Source: Cololabis saira
Lineage: Eukaryota > Chordata > Actinopteri > Beloniformes > Belonidae
Direction: 5' to 3'
Assembly: GCF_033807715.1 (NCBI RefSeq)
Contig: NC_084592.1
Location: forward strand, 27,771,919 to 27,835,918
DNA: 64,000 nucleotides
Part shown: piece after piece, positions 22,686 to 34,756 of the stretch
How positions within the stretch are numbered: the first letter of the stretch is position 1
Layout of the letters: the number at the start of each line of letters is the position of its first letter
Translations under genes and position numbers: made by a program
Notes under the pieces: model-generated
Told to the model about the DNA's origin: nothing
The model's database searches: none
Seen by the model: the letters and a program-made list of their open reading frames with translations, nothing else

Positions 22686-23835
22686 AAGGTGCAAGCAGCG
22701 ATGAACGGGCCCTCGCACCCTTGTGCACGTTCAGGCATGCTGCAGGGGAAGCGCTTGTATGACTTGCATGTAGATTCTTCAGGCCTGGACATTTAGTGGA
22801 TGACACCAGCCACGACTCTCTATATCAAACCATTAAAAAGTTATGGCAGAAAGTAGGAACTATCAGATATCGACCAATCAGAAGAAGTGACGGGGCTAAT
22901 TTGCACCAATTGAGGTGAAGGAGTCAAAACCGAGTCAGATGACACCACCCACGAGTCTTTATGTCAAACCATTCAAAAGTTATAATAGAAAATAGGGACT
23001 ATCAAATATCGATCAATCAGATGAAGGGGCGGGGCTAATTCAGGACAATGAAGGTGAAGTACTCAATACTGAGTCCGATGACACCACCCACATGTCTTTA
23101 TCACAACCTGTTCAAAAGTTATGGCAGAGAATAGGGAGGGACTATCAAATATCGACCAATCAGAAGAAGGGGCGGGGTTAATTTGCACAAACTATGTTCA
23201 AGGACTCAAAACAGAGTCCGATGACACCACCCACGACTCTTTATGTCAAACCATTCAAAAGTTATGGCAGAAAGTAAGGACTATCAAATATGGACCAATC
23301 AGATGAAGGGGGGGCACGCTTTTTGGCATCTATCGTCGCCACGGTAACGCTTTTGACTGAGAAAAGTAATGCGCATCGTCGCAGGATGGAGACGCACATT
23401 TTGATGTATAACACAACATGGTGCACGTTATGGTTCGGGCGAAGAAGCGGCCGAAGAAATGGCATAAATTGCGCCAAAATTACACGATTAATTCAAAATT
23501 GCCGACTTCCTGTTCAGTTTCGGCCATGGCGCCAAGAGACTTTTCTTTAAGTTGGCGACATGATACAGGTGTGTACCGATTTTCGTGCATGTACGTCAAA
23601 CCGTATTGTGGGGCTTGAGGCACGAAGTTTTCTAGGGGGCGCTGTTGAGCCATTTTGCCACGCCCATTAGTGCAAACCATTAAATATCAATTTTTTCCCC
23701 AGGCCTGGCTTGCGTGCAAAATTTGGTGACTTTTGGGGCACATTTAGGGGGGCAAAAAGGCCCTCATTTCATCGGAAGAAAGAAAAAAAAAACGAGAAAA
23801 AACAAAAAAATCCTACAGATACAATAGGTGTCTGT
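22686..23835 (+). mobile_element. Unclassified repeat 'R1', copy 2 (longest)
   Basis: The element starts near GGTGCAAGCAGCGATGAACG and ends near CTGGCCCTAATAATT. Its 5' half has four tandem units of about 140 bp (GATGACACCA near 22800, 22938, 23077 and 23219). The 3' half matches copies 1 and 3. On the - strand a 66-codon frame (23480-23680) is shared with copies 1 and 3, but nothing in it resembles a known protein. Confidence 0.75.
22795..23330 (+). repeat. Four ~140-bp tandem units inside R1 copy 2
   Basis: Each unit contains GATGACACCA, then CCATTCAAAAGTTAT or a close variant, then ACTATCAAATAT and CCAATCAGA. Spacing is 138, 139 and 143 bp. The units are diverged by point changes. Confidence 0.8.
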
Positions 23836-24106
23836 AAATAGTGCTCTGGCCCTAATAATTTAGCTGTACGATTTGTTAAATGAGCATTTTAAGATAAACC
23901 TATGCATTGAGAAAAAACATTTTTGTAAACCCTTAAGAATTAACTTTTGTTTTGCACTATTTTGTCACAAAATGTGATCTTCGTCCAAGTCATAATAATA
24001 GACTAACACAATGTGCTTAAGGCTGACAGCATACAATTGTTATTTCTCATGTCTTTACTGAGAACAGATGACACATTCACAGCGCTACCTGAAAGACTGA
24101 AAGCGC

Positions 24107-24834
24107 TATTCCACTAGCACCCACTTGGCTCGCCTCAACTTGGTTTTAACACTTTTCCATTAGGGGTGTAAACGTGCCGATTAGATACTTTTCTGTAACT
24201 ACTCTAATGGCACTTTTTCACTAGTACCTACTCAGCCCGACTCGACTCGCCACGGTTTGGCACTTTTCCACTAGGGTTCTACCCATGGCGAGTAGATACT
24301 TTTTCTGTAACTACTCTGCCGAGGTTCTAAGCAGGCTGAGTTGGCCTGTATCTGACGTCATCACACTACACGCCACCGATTGGTCAGAGGGTTGGCGCGT
24401 CAGACGCCTGTGTCAGGAGGCGGAAATAAGTGAAAGAGCGACTCTGACGGCGGCTTCTGGTTCATTTTATTTGACAGGCAATGGCAGCGCAAAAGTCTGT
24501 TTCGGGATCCAACTCTGGGGTGCAGATGTTCATAAACCTGGTGGCTGAGGAGAGAATTAAATAGGGATCTAGACACTCTCATTTTTTAACTTGATATCGA
24601 ACACAAGCCACAGTCCAAGCAGCACATCTACCATATACTCCATGTTCTACATCTTTAGTGTTGTTGTCTTCTTTGTTTTGATCACACAATAAAATAATTC
24701 ACAGCAGCTTCGCTCCAACCCGGCCTACTTCTGCTCCAGGTGCTGAATTGTTATGGAAAACAAACTAGGCCGAGTTGAGTCGAGCCGAGCTGAGAAGATT
24801 AGAGCCGAGGAGGTACTAGTGGAAAAGTGCCATA
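24107..24834. mobile_element. 'GGCACTTTTCCACTAG' element, copy 1 (with a duplicated left end)
   Basis: The outer ends are ATGGCACTTTTTCACTAGTA (24208) and its mirror CTAGTGGAAAAGTGCCAT (24834). A partial extra left end precedes it (24107-24207). The interior has CTGACGTCA, a CCGATTGGTC box and a GGTGCAGATGTTCATAAACC block that recurs in the other copies. It looks like a non-autonomous DNA transposon. The family name is uncertain (PIF/Harbinger-like suspected). Confidence 0.65.
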
Positions 24835-25394
24835 AGCAGGCTGAGTTGGGCTGTATCTGACGTCAACGCACTACATGCCACCGATTGGTGAGGGGGTTGT
24901 GCCAATCAGATGTCTAAGTCAGGATTTGGACATCATTTGAAGAGCGGCTCTGACGGCTGCTTATTTTTCATTCTATTCGACAAGCAATGGTTGCATAAAA
25001 GTCTGTTCCGTGATCCAGCACTGAGGTGTAGGTATTCCTAAACCTGGTGGCTGAATTCAAAGGGATCTAGATGGGGTGATAAGGAACGAAAACGTCTACC
25101 AGGAGCTTTCTCAGTCCATAGCTAAAAAACTAATTAAAAAACATTGCCGCTTGAAGCCTTCTCTCACTCTAATTTCTTAACTTGATATTTAACACACGCC
25201 ACACATGTACCATCTCCTCCATGTTTGGTGTTTACTTCTTCTTCATTTGTGTCACACAAAGTATGTCACAGAAGCTTCACTCCAACCGCGTCTACTTCTG
25301 CTCCGGGTACTGGATTGTAGTGGAAAAGAAACTGGGCCAAGTTGAGTCAAGATGAATAGAGCCAAGTAGGTACGAGTGAAAAAAAGTGCCATAA
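24835..25394 (+). mobile_element. 'GGCACTTTTCCACTAG' element, copy 2, with SANT/MADF-like coding relic
   Basis: Head-to-tail with copy 1, lacking its own left terminus and ending GTGAAAAAAAGTGCCAT. Translation of 25056-25160 gives IQRDLDGVIRNENVYQELSQ, then SIAKKLIKKHC. This resembles the start of the Myb/SANT-like (MADF-type) DNA-binding proteins encoded by many fish Harbinger-type elements. It is followed by stops. The relic supports derivation from an autonomous element with a Myb-like protein. Confidence 0.55.
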
Positions 25395-25689
25395 GTGAAC
25401 CCATAGGAAGTAGTAGCTGTAGCTATTTTGCACCATTACTTTACAAAACTGTGTAATCTCAGACACATTTGTAGGATGTCCGATGTGAATGGCTCTCTCC
25501 AGGTCATTCCATATGTCTATATTGCACAAACTTTTTTCTTATAAAGTAAAAATAAAATAAAAATACTATTTTGGTCAAATTTTTAGTTTTAGTTATTCTA
25601 ATCAAGAAAAAAAATCTTACCTCTTTGGCAAAGATAATTTTACTTAAAATAATAAAATTTTGACTAGATTTATGGAATCTTAGTCATTT

Positions 25690-25925
25690 CTAGAGGGGCT
25701 GTTGTTGCAATGTATGGGGTTGAGGTCTTGACTTTGACCGGGCCACTCCAAATGGCCGAATTGTCTTCTTCTAAAACCATTTTGTAGTGGATTTACTAAT
25801 ATGCTTGTGGTAACTGTGCTGCCCAGATTCTACTAAACTCCAACTGATGGACAATCACCCTGACATTAATCTGTAAAATATTTTTAATAAATTTGGGAAT
25901 TAATTTTCCTCTCAGTGATGGCAAC
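25690..25925 (-). mobile_element. Tc1/mariner fragment
   Basis: GGTTGAGGTCTTGACTTTGA, then CCGGGCCACTCC, and the later CCTGACATTAATCTGTAAAA and TTTTCCTCTCAGTGATGGCA, resemble the reverse strand of Tc1-type transposase genes (the usual 'ggtctggactttgac' landmark). It is degenerate. Confidence 0.5.
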
Positions 25926-26142
25926 TGGTTCAGGCTTCCCCCAATAGAGTCCCCTTCAGGAGCACTTCCAGCACACCTGCCATAAAGCTGGGTATTCCAA
26001 ACTGCTGTTTGGTGCTCCCTGACCCATGGTGAAGGGAAGGGGCCTTCTTGTCCACATGGGAAAACCCCAACATAAAGGCTCCCAGCCAGGGGATGAAAGT
26101 CAACCCAACTCCACAACTCCAGAGTGGAAGGAGGTCCAGTCC

Positions 26143-26202
26143 CACTTAATGCAAGTGGTTCCGTATTCAATGCACTTAATGCAAGTGGTTCCGTATTCAA
26201 TG
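26143..26202. repeat. Exact 30-bp tandem duplication
   Basis: The 30-bp unit starting CACTTAATGCAAGTGG is present twice without change (26143-26172 and 26173-26202). It is a small recent duplication. Confidence 0.95.
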
Positions 26203-26479
26203 CTGTTTGTTGAGGTGAGCCTGACTATATCTAGCCTGTAACTCACAAACTTACACACAAGCTCAGGCTCGTTCCCCAACAGAAATGTGGCATTTTATGT
26301 CCCAAGAGCGAATTTTGGAAGCTAAGGATCAGCACACCAAAGCATGCGCTTTTAGCTACTGCCCACAGCACGTTGTACCTATGCTATGCAACCCTTTCAG
26401 CAAGTGGTGATCTCACAGGATGGCAAACCCATGTTGCTTGTTCTGCTAAGCACAGCCGGGCTCCAGGGTGGGGACCTGA

Positions 26480-26835
26480 TAACCCACACCCAAATTGAGA
26501 CCATGGTTCTAAGTCGGTAAAGGGTGGAAAGCCCTCTCAGGCTTGAGAACAAAGTGCTGCCTCAAGTGAAAAAGTGTAAGTATTTCAGGCTCAGGTTCAC
26601 GAGTGGGGGAAGAACGGAGCAGGAGATTGCGAGGCAGACTTGTATCTGCAGTAATATGGACTTTGTCTGTTGTAATGAAAAGGGAGCAGAGCCAGAAGGG
26701 ATAACTCTGTTTACCGCTTATTCTATGATCCTACCCTCACCTACTGTCATGAACTGCAGCTAGTTATTGAAAGAATAAGATATCTTATACAATCTGCTGA
26801 AATGTGTTTCCTCCGGGGGGGGCATTAGGACATAC
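26480..26835 (+). mobile_element. RTE-like LINE 3' fragment
   Basis: ACCATGGTTCTAAGTCGG, GGTGGAAAGCCCTCTCAGG and GTTCACGAGTGGGGGAAGAA, followed later by CCTACCCTCACCTACTGTCATG, are landmarks of a common fish RTE-type retrotransposon coding region. It is badly decayed and non-functional. Confidence 0.6.
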
Positions 26836-27083
26836 ACTTAGGATTTAAAGTCATTAAGTCCATCCATCCTTCTTTCCATGCCCACTTTATTCTGTTCAGG
26901 CCCAGTGGGTAGCTGGATCTTCTCTCATCTGTCATCAGGCAAGAGTTAACCAGTCCACCACAAAGTCACAGAGAGACATTGATCATGATTTCAGTTATAT
27001 GAAGGGGTAAAAAAGCAAATTCACATTACAAACCAGACAGTTTGGTGGCATCTCCTTGATTTACCTGAGCAGTGAATAGATTC

Positions 27084-27150
27084 AAGATTCAACGTTCTTT
27101 ATTGTCATGTACCATATAATGAAGTGCCTCGCTATAGGCAATGCCTTTTT
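27084..27150 (-). mobile_element. LINE 3' tail fragment
   Basis: ATTCAAGATTCAACG followed by TTCTTTATTGTCATGTAC resembles the reverse complement of a fish LINE 3' end (CAATAAAG followed by short repeats). The same layout occurs at 61199. Confidence 0.45.
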
Positions 27151-28477
27151 TTGTGCTTGGTGACTATAGATATTTTGACTTCTCACTTTAATTTTTAACT
27201 CCAAAAAAGTGTTGATTGTCAAAAATGAGCTTGAAACTATGTTAACCTTTATGTTTGGTATGCAAACTGATTTTTTTCTTGCTCTGTCTTATGCTCTTAA
27301 AGTTTATGTTACTTCATGTCCAGGCAGCGAGAAACAAAAACTTAGTCATTGCAAAGTCTAATAATGCAATTTTAGGCTTGCAATCACTCTCAAGCATGTC
27401 ATAAATGGAAAACAAATTAACTCAAGGTGTTTGCTCAGGTGAACTACTCACGTTTTCACCCACCCCCCCTTTTTTAATAGTACACACATACAAGTCCAAA
27501 CAGCCATCTGAGCAGATTCCCATCACCATGGCACACTACAGAGTCTTCCCAGCCCTGATGAGCTGAAGCATAATAATTGGCTTTTTAATGTTTAAAGATG
27601 AATCTCTCTACTTCCTGATAACATTTTACAACCTTGTCATTTCAACAAGGATAAAACAACAATTACTCTGTAACATTCAACAAGTACAGCTTCCGGAGGT
27701 CTTAGAAAGAAACCCACCATCAACATATCAAGGCTGACAAAAAAAAGAAAAGAAAAAGTCTTAAACTGGGGCGGAACTTGCACTTCTCTATGGCAACGCA
27801 CTCACACGCAAATGTTCTTTTGCACGCATGCACAAAGTGACACGCACAAAAGCACACAGACATTTTCATGTAAGCACAGATACTCTCCCCCACTTTCACT
27901 CCCACAGCTGAACTACCCTCCTCCGCCCATTGTGCCTGATCTATTAAACCAAAAACAAAAGACACTTGTTTTGATTTGTTCTCAGGAACAGGCCAGCCTT
28001 AAACTACCATAAAATGTCCTGAACGACCAGAGGACCCGTGAGCGACACCAAGCCAAGCTGTCAAATATTTATAGCACATTCCCTGCCAAAACCCAGGCAT
28101 AAATTAAAAAAAAAACAACAAAAAACATAATAAGGAATCAGTAAAAACAAAACATGTCACAAAAAAGCTGAACAGAAGTGCAACGGCGTAGCTGTAGGAG
28201 AATTCATATTTTTCACATTCTGATTAAACGCAGCCTTGGCGAGGCGCTCAGCCTAACTGGCACACTGGCACATGTATAAAGTTACAAGGCCAAACCCAGT
28301 CAGGAGTGCGCTCATATGATACGCTTTTGGCCAGAACTACAAAGAACTCTCTTTCTTTACACCCAAGTCCTGAATCATGTTGGTGACTTTTAGAGGGGAC
28401 ATTTGCTAATGTTTGCAATTTTAACTTTGTGTGAAATGTACTTGTTATACATGTAAGCCATAGCTTAATACAACATG

Positions 28478-28481
<4 letters not shown>
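27151..28481. other. Intergenic, possible conserved block near 28015-28380
   Basis: No gene or repeat is recognised. The stretch 28015-28380 is of unusually mixed composition, free of low-complexity and repeat landmarks, and includes CTGTCAAATATTTATAGCAC and TATGATACGCTTTTGGCC. It could be a conserved non-coding element, but only alignment would show that. Confidence 0.3.

Positions 28482-28569
<88 letters not shown>
28482..28569. repeat. (AT)n microsatellite
   Basis: About 44 uninterrupted AT units. Confidence 0.95.
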
Positions 28570-28570
<1 letters not shown>

Positions 28571-29598
28571 TGTATATATATGTATAGACAAACTGTGAAA
28601 AACACTAAGGCCTCTTGGAGCAAATCTAATCTCTTCTATAGTGACTGAGGTTTAACAAAGAATTATTTCAATATTCACATACCCATATGTCTACAGTGAA
28701 AGTATTTTAAGTCATCACCCCGGACTGAATGTGAATGCGTAGCCTCTGCTGTAAAATATGGAAGCAGTCTTTGTTTAGAGATCTGTTTCAGAGTTGGGTG
28801 AGCATGAGGCTTTAGCAGCGTGGAGCCCCATTCCCACAGCTACTTCGTTCAGCCTCAGCAGCTAAACTATCCTGAGTGAATGGTACAGGGGCATAATGGC
28901 ATAACATTTGCTTCCCCCATTACACCATTGTTTTACTTTTGGAGGTAGAAACAGAGGTGTATCAGAAGCGGGATGTGTGCTTTGTGAAATGCAGTCTAGA
29001 GAGGCATTACAGGGGTGCAAGGATGGCTAACAGAGGATGAAATCAGTCCATTATGGAACGATGAGAGACAGAACCTGTGGAAGCAAGTACCACCAGGTTT
29101 TCATCCTGGTGGTGTTTTTCCCCTGTTGCCGGTTTCATGGGTATTTGTTTTTCTTTCCACAGAAGGATATGTAGATGATAGCTGGGATTGCCATTTTAAC
29201 GATATTTGTCATCTAGATTCAGGCACTATCAAACCCTGCTGCAGCATTTAGCACTAAGCAACCTGGAGGAGTCCCCACCTGATTAAAAGGTGCGCAGCCA
29301 AACTGACACCAGCACTGATGTGTCCTAAAGAAACGGACACTGACTAAATCGGTCAGTGACCAGAGACATTGAGACTTGCTGCTGGCAGTGGACACCAATA
29401 TTGAGGATATGGTCTAACTTCAGGTTGTGGAATACTGTAATGCTTTGTGAAAGCACTCAGGTTTGGTGCTTTTGTGGGATCCTTAAATGCACAGTAGAAT
29501 AATAGAAATGGAGTAATGAGGAAATCTCAAGTGCATCATTATACCACCATCTCAAATGGATCAAAGACTTATTCTGCTAAATGGCACTTCTGCCACTT
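28571..29598. other. Intergenic, nothing recognised
   Basis: No gene, transposon terminus or strong motif is recognised in this kilobase. Confidence 0.45.
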
Positions 29599-30171
29599 AT
29601 GCCGCTTTTGCACTAGTATCACCTTAGCTCGGTTCTACCCGTTTTGCGCTTTTGCATTAGGGCTGAGACGGGTAGAGCCGCTCCAAGCCGATACCTTTTT
29701 CTGTAACCATTTCAGTGAGGTTCTATAGCGGGCTGAGCAGGGACTATTTCTGACGTCACCACCCTCCGCGCCTCTGATTGGTCGGGGGGCGGGGCCGTCA
29801 AACGTTTGAATCAGGAAGCGGGAGTCAGCGCGAGGCGACTCGCGGCGATTTTATTATACAGCACAAACGTCTGTTTGGTGATCCAACTCTGAGGTGCAGA
29901 TGTTCATAAACCTGGTGGCTGTCGAGAAAAAATTTAAAAAGCGATGTAGACGGGCTGTTTTCTCTCAGCCGCTCGCGGCTCCAGCTGATTTCTCATCAGC
30001 GCTGACACAAACAAAGCGGTTCCGCAATCGAGTACACAGAGTCACAGCCGCTTCACCCCACCCCCCCCACTTCTCCCCTGGCAGTGCGAAAACACACGTG
30101 TGGAGCCGTGTAAAGCCGCGCCGAGCCGAGTCGGGCCAAGTAAGTCCTAGTGCAAAAGTGCCATTATACTG
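29599..30171. mobile_element. 'GGCACTTTTCCACTAG' element, copy 3
   Basis: The left end is ATGCCGCTTTTGCACTAGTA and the right end CCTAGTGCAAAAGTGCCAT. Internal landmarks shared with copy 1 are TTCTGACGTCA, TGATTGGTC and GTGCAGATGTTCATAAACC. The internal Myb-like relic is further decayed. Confidence 0.65.
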
Positions 30172-30424
30172 CACTCTTAGTTGGCCTGAAATTGTATTTT
30201 CTAGCCTTGTGGTCCAGCCCTTATTACTCTAATAATTATTACTCTAACTATAACACTCTATGGCAGCATGCCAACTACAAAATTCCACCCTGTAACTGGC
30301 AGCTGTATGTTTAATGCTTGGCTCTCACTGGGAGTGGAAACCCTGCAGTCCAGCTTTGCTATAGTTTCCCTCCATGCTCAGCGTTACATTGGGTCTTACC
30401 AGGTATATTTCAAAAGTGGACCAT

Positions 30425-30812
30425 GCATTGCATGCGCCAAAATTACACGATTAAGTCAAAATGGCTGACTTCCTGTTCGGTTTCGGCCATGGCACCAAGA
30501 GACTTTTCTTTAAGTTGCGACATGATACAGGTGTGTACCGATTTTCGTGCATGTACGTCAAACCGTATTGTGGGGCTTGAGGCACAAAGTTTTCTAGGGG
30601 GCGCTGTTGAGCCATTTTGCCACGCCCATTAATGCACACCATTAAATATCAAATTTTTCACCAGGCCTGGCTTGCGTGCAAAATTTGGTGACTTTTGGGG
30701 CACGTTTAGGGGGGCAAAAAGGCCCTCCTTTCGTCGGAAAAATAAAAAGGAAAAAAAAAATTCCTACAGATACAATAGGGTCTTCGCACTGTAAGTGCTC
30801 GGGCCCTATTAA
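30425..30812 (+). mobile_element. Unclassified repeat 'R1', copy 3 (3' half)
   Basis: It begins internally at GCGCCAAAATTACACGATTA and runs to CTTCGCACTGTAAGTGCTC and GGGCCC. It is nearly identical to the 3' half of copies 1 and 2. It abuts the 3' end of the LINE at 30830. Confidence 0.8.
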
Positions 30813-30829
30813 TACAATGAAATAAAAAC

Positions 30830-33800
30830 TGTAAAATAATAAAATAAGAATATTTTTGAAATAAAATGTTGCCAAAATCCACTAAATCTAATCAAAAGCC
30901 AGGAAAAAAGTGTGTTTTTAAAGCTGATTTAAAAACCTCAAGTGATCGTGCAGATCGAACATGAAACTGCAGGTTTATCTAGAGCCTCTGGGCCGCCGCC
31001 ACCGTAGAGGCTCTGTCACCTTTGGTCTTCAGTCGTGTTTTGGGGGCGACCAGTAGCAGCTGATTGGAGGATCTCAAGGACCTGGCAGGGTTGTGGGTAT
31101 TGAGGAGCTCAGTCAGATAATGGAGGGCTAGTCCATTAAGAGCTTTAAAAACAATCAATACAATTTTAAAATCTATTCTAAAAGCAACAGGGAGCCAGTG
31201 CAGTGCAGTTAGCACAGAGGATATGTGGCCACGCTTACGCTTGCCAGTAAGGAGGCAGGGAGCTGCATTTTGTACCAGCTGTAGGCAGTGCAAGAGTGAG
31301 TGGCCCAGGCCAAAATAAAGAGTTGCAGTAATTGAGTCTGGTATTAATAAAAGCATGGATTACAGTCTCCAGATCTTTTTGTGGCAAGTATCCTTTTGCT
31401 TTTGATAAAATCCTTAAATGATAAAAAAAAAAAGTTGTTTTATAACTGAGCTGACTTGGCGATCAAATTTTAGCCTACCAAATATTACCCCAAGATTCTT
31501 TAGAGAAGACTTGATGCTGGGAGTAAGGGGACCCAAAAAGCCAAAGGGAAAGTCTGCTGGACCACATCCAAACATTATAATTTCAGTCTTATTTTCATTT
31601 AGATGCAGAAAGTTTGAGGTCATCCAGGATTTAACGTCAGCTAGACAATGTCTTTATGAAGTCACTGGATTTTGGTGTCAATGGCAAATACATCTGCATG
31701 TCATTGGCATAAAAATGAAAAGAGATATTAGGTTACTTTAAAATTGACTCTAGTGGCAGCACATACAGCAGGAAAAGAACTGGTCCAAGGATGGAGCTTT
31801 GAGGGACCCCAGAGGGGAGAGGGGCAGAAGAAGAGGGGAATTCACCTAACTGCACAATAAAACAGTCGGATAGGTAGGACTGGAACAATGAGAGAGCAGT
31901 GCCTGTAATGCCAAACCACTGCTCCAATGGTGGTAAAAAGGACCCCATGGTCCACCGTCTCAAAAGCAGCTGTCAAATCTAGGAGCACCAGCATAGCAGG
32001 TTTTCTTGAGTCAATAGTTACCATCATGTCATTAAAAACTCTCAGCATTGTTGTCTCTGTGCTATGGGATGGCTTAAAGCCAGACTGGAACTTTTCATAG
32101 ATGTCATTGGTTACTAGGAATGATTGGATCTGAATAATAACCACCCTTTCTAAAAGTTTAGACAAAAAGGGCAGTGTAGAGATAGGCCTGAAGTTAGATA
32201 GTACAGATCTACGTTTTTCTTTTTGATAAGAGGCTGCGCAACAGCATGTTTGAGAGCAGCTGGAACACATGCAGCGTTAAGACTGGAATTAATAAGTAAA
32301 CGTATCACAGGGCCCACCGTACTGAATACATCTTTAAAAAGACAAGAAGGGATGTAGTCTGAGGGACAGTTTGTGAGTCGTAGATGCTGAACTATATTAG
32401 CCAATGAAGCAAGGGATACAGGCTCAAACTGATCAAAAGCAGCATAAAAAGGAGGACATGTGGGGCCTGCAGATGAGAGGACAGGTGACCTATGAGCAGA
32501 AATGTTTTCAATAAAAAAAATCTAAGATAACTCTCACAAAGGGTGATTGACAGTAGGCCTACAACTGAAGCGTTTTCAAGGATTTACGGGGGAGTTAAAA
32601 AGAACTTGGGACATAGGATATTGCAAAAAACAAGTCTGGAAAAATATTCAATTTCAGCAACCTAAACAGCACTCTGGTAAACAGACGGACCTTCACGAAG
32701 AGCTTCTCTAGAAACATGGAGCTTATCCTTTTTCCACTTTCTCTCAGTGCGCCGACATGAGTGCCTGAGAGCGCGAGTGGAGTCGTTAAGCCACGGTTCT
32801 GAAAGTGCTTTTTTGCGTTTAGGTCTAAAAGCAGCAATAAAAGCAAGGATGTCCGCACATGTAGAATTGAAATTATGTAGAAGGCCTACAACACTAGTAG
32901 CGTGATTACCAACCTGAGAGCTTACATTACTAGAAACTATACATGGCTGAAAACTGAGATGCAGTTTGAGACGGTCAGAAATACATGCTGATTCACAAAT
33001 TTCATCAACACACACAGATAAATTATATGATAAAACCCAATCTAAAATGTGCCCTTCATTGTGTGTGTAGAGAAAAGTAAAGTTGAAGTTCAAAAGTCTG
33101 CAGTTCAAAGCTGGAGTAAATTGCAGTTGGAATAAAGCCTGGATTATGATTCTGCTCTACACCAATGCAGAGCACACGCCGCTGCCGTGACGCCGTCGTG
33201 AACCCTTTGGACTTCTCTGTCACTCCATTTGGCCACGGTGCAGTACCCCCCGAGAGCGCTAGGGGGGTGCGTTCTTTTTCTGAATGGTTTATCCGACTTT
33301 TCCAGTCACAGTGAATTAAAGTGATAAGGACAACTATTGTGCAAAAAAACAAAACAAAACAAAAAAAAAATGACACACACACGAAGAAAAGAGCGCTGAA
33401 AGTTCACGACTGCTTCACGAACCGGAACCGGAAATGTGTTGCTACCAAGCGAACCAATCACAGCCCTCTCGGTCTGCGTTGGGTCTGCGACCTCTTGACG
33501 CGTAGTTACATTTCTTGGGAGGTGCATGTCAGGCACGGCACGGCGTGTGCCGTGGGGTGCTCATTGCGGTGCAACCTGCAGCGCACGCTCGGCATCGATT
33601 TAATGCAGAACCATAATCCAGCCTTAAGGCGGATTTGAAGACTGAGGCCAGACCGCCACCTCTGCCGGTGCTCGGAGGGGAGCTGAGGAATAGACAACGG
33701 GGAGGAAAGACTTCAGTAAATGGTGTGCACTCACCGTCTCAAAGCCAGGAAAATAAAGTCTGAATCCCAAACGTCTTATTTACCAGTGATCTGGTGTTTA

Positions 33801-34210
33801 GTAAAGTCGTAAAAAATTCGAGCTCTTCAGTAGCCAATGGCGCAGCGCGTTTCAGCGGCCGGAGGAGTTCGTGCGAGACGCCGCGTCTACAGCCCGGATC
33901 CGATAGATCCGTCGTGGAACCTCCACCACAGGATCCGAGGGAGCAGCAGGAAACTCCAGAGGGATCCCAGACAGGTTGGATTGCATGAAAAAGTCAGCGA
34001 TCAGAGTAGTCAATGGCTCAGGGAGGACAGGACGGATCCAACAGCCCCTCGTGTGCTGTACACGCTTCACCGTGGGGACGTAACGCCCGCTGTAAAGTAG
34101 CCGAGCATTAGACCCTCTGAAAGAAGCCGCCAGGTCAGCCTTGAATTTCACGATCACACCACCGCGTTTTCCACGTCTTTTCCGAGGTCGAGCAGAAGGT
34201 GCGCTGGGAC
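30830..34210 (-). pseudogene. Nearly full-length but inactivated L2-type LINE
   Basis: Read on the - strand, endonuclease and reverse-transcriptase pieces appear in order. About 34160 has a basic RGKRGGV start. About 33640-33690 has the endonuclease piece TGRGGGLASVFKSA. 33000-33110 has HNEGHILDWVLSYNLSV. 32080-32230 has RPISTLPFLSKLLERV and the motif-A region LLDLTAAFETVDH. About 31810 has GVPQSSILGPVLF. 31700-31711 has YAND in place of YADD. 31000-31320 has the C-terminal block with LHWLPVAFRIDFK and TRLKTKGDRA. Several frameshifts and stops separate these pieces, and the catalytic Asp is lost. The order is typical of fish L2/CR1-superfamily LINEs. The endonuclease is split by a 489-bp element at 33136-33624. 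Confidence 0.85.
33136..33624. mobile_element. 489-bp TIR element inside the LINE endonuclease
   Basis: The terminal repeats AGCCTGGATTATGATTCTGC (left) and AGGCTGGATTATGGTTCTGC (right, reverse complement) match at 18 of 20 bases. TAA flanks both ends (33133-33135 and 33625-33627), a 3-bp duplication of PIF/Harbinger type. The ends resemble the palindromic MITE family found at 4527, so this may be a longer member. Confidence 0.8.
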
Positions 34211-34756
34211 TTTAACAAGTACAGGTGGGAGACTGGTGTGTTGCTTTCCCAGTCTGGACTGAGGCGGTGACTGGCGTGGCCATTATGTGGCACTTCCACA
34301 TCAGGTGGAACACAGGGATAATACCAGTGTATTCCCTGGTAGCAAACTTTCTTGTGACATTAAAGTATCCTTCCATTGTTCAGCATGGAACAGCACAAGG
34401 TCCAAACTATTATACTATAACTATATACTACACTTGCACTGTTTTCTACCAAGAATGCAAATTTACTTCAGCATTTTTGCTTGAAGATTCAAAGTTAATT
34501 GGTATGTCATATTTTCTTGGGTTTTTTTTCCTTGTAAGACCTAAAAACCACTGTACACATTCCAGCTCAAATGAAGCTTAAATAGGGAGAAAGAGGGAAA
34601 AAAAGGCTCTTCCCAATTACACGGTTGCAACCTTTCCGAAGGACTGCCTTTTAGGCATTATAGACAGTAGGGGCAATTTCATTTTCAATGCAGAATAGGG
34701 GGAAAACAATCATAAGTTTCTAAACAGTCTTTTACGTCGATTGATATGCGTGTTTA
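34211..34756. other. Intergenic, nothing recognised
   Basis: No gene or repeat family is recognised. Confidence 0.4.

Noticed and set aside
32150..33108. LINE-derived frames as host genes
   Set aside because: They carry LINE endonuclease and RT motifs with frameshifts, so they are parts of one dead retrotransposon.
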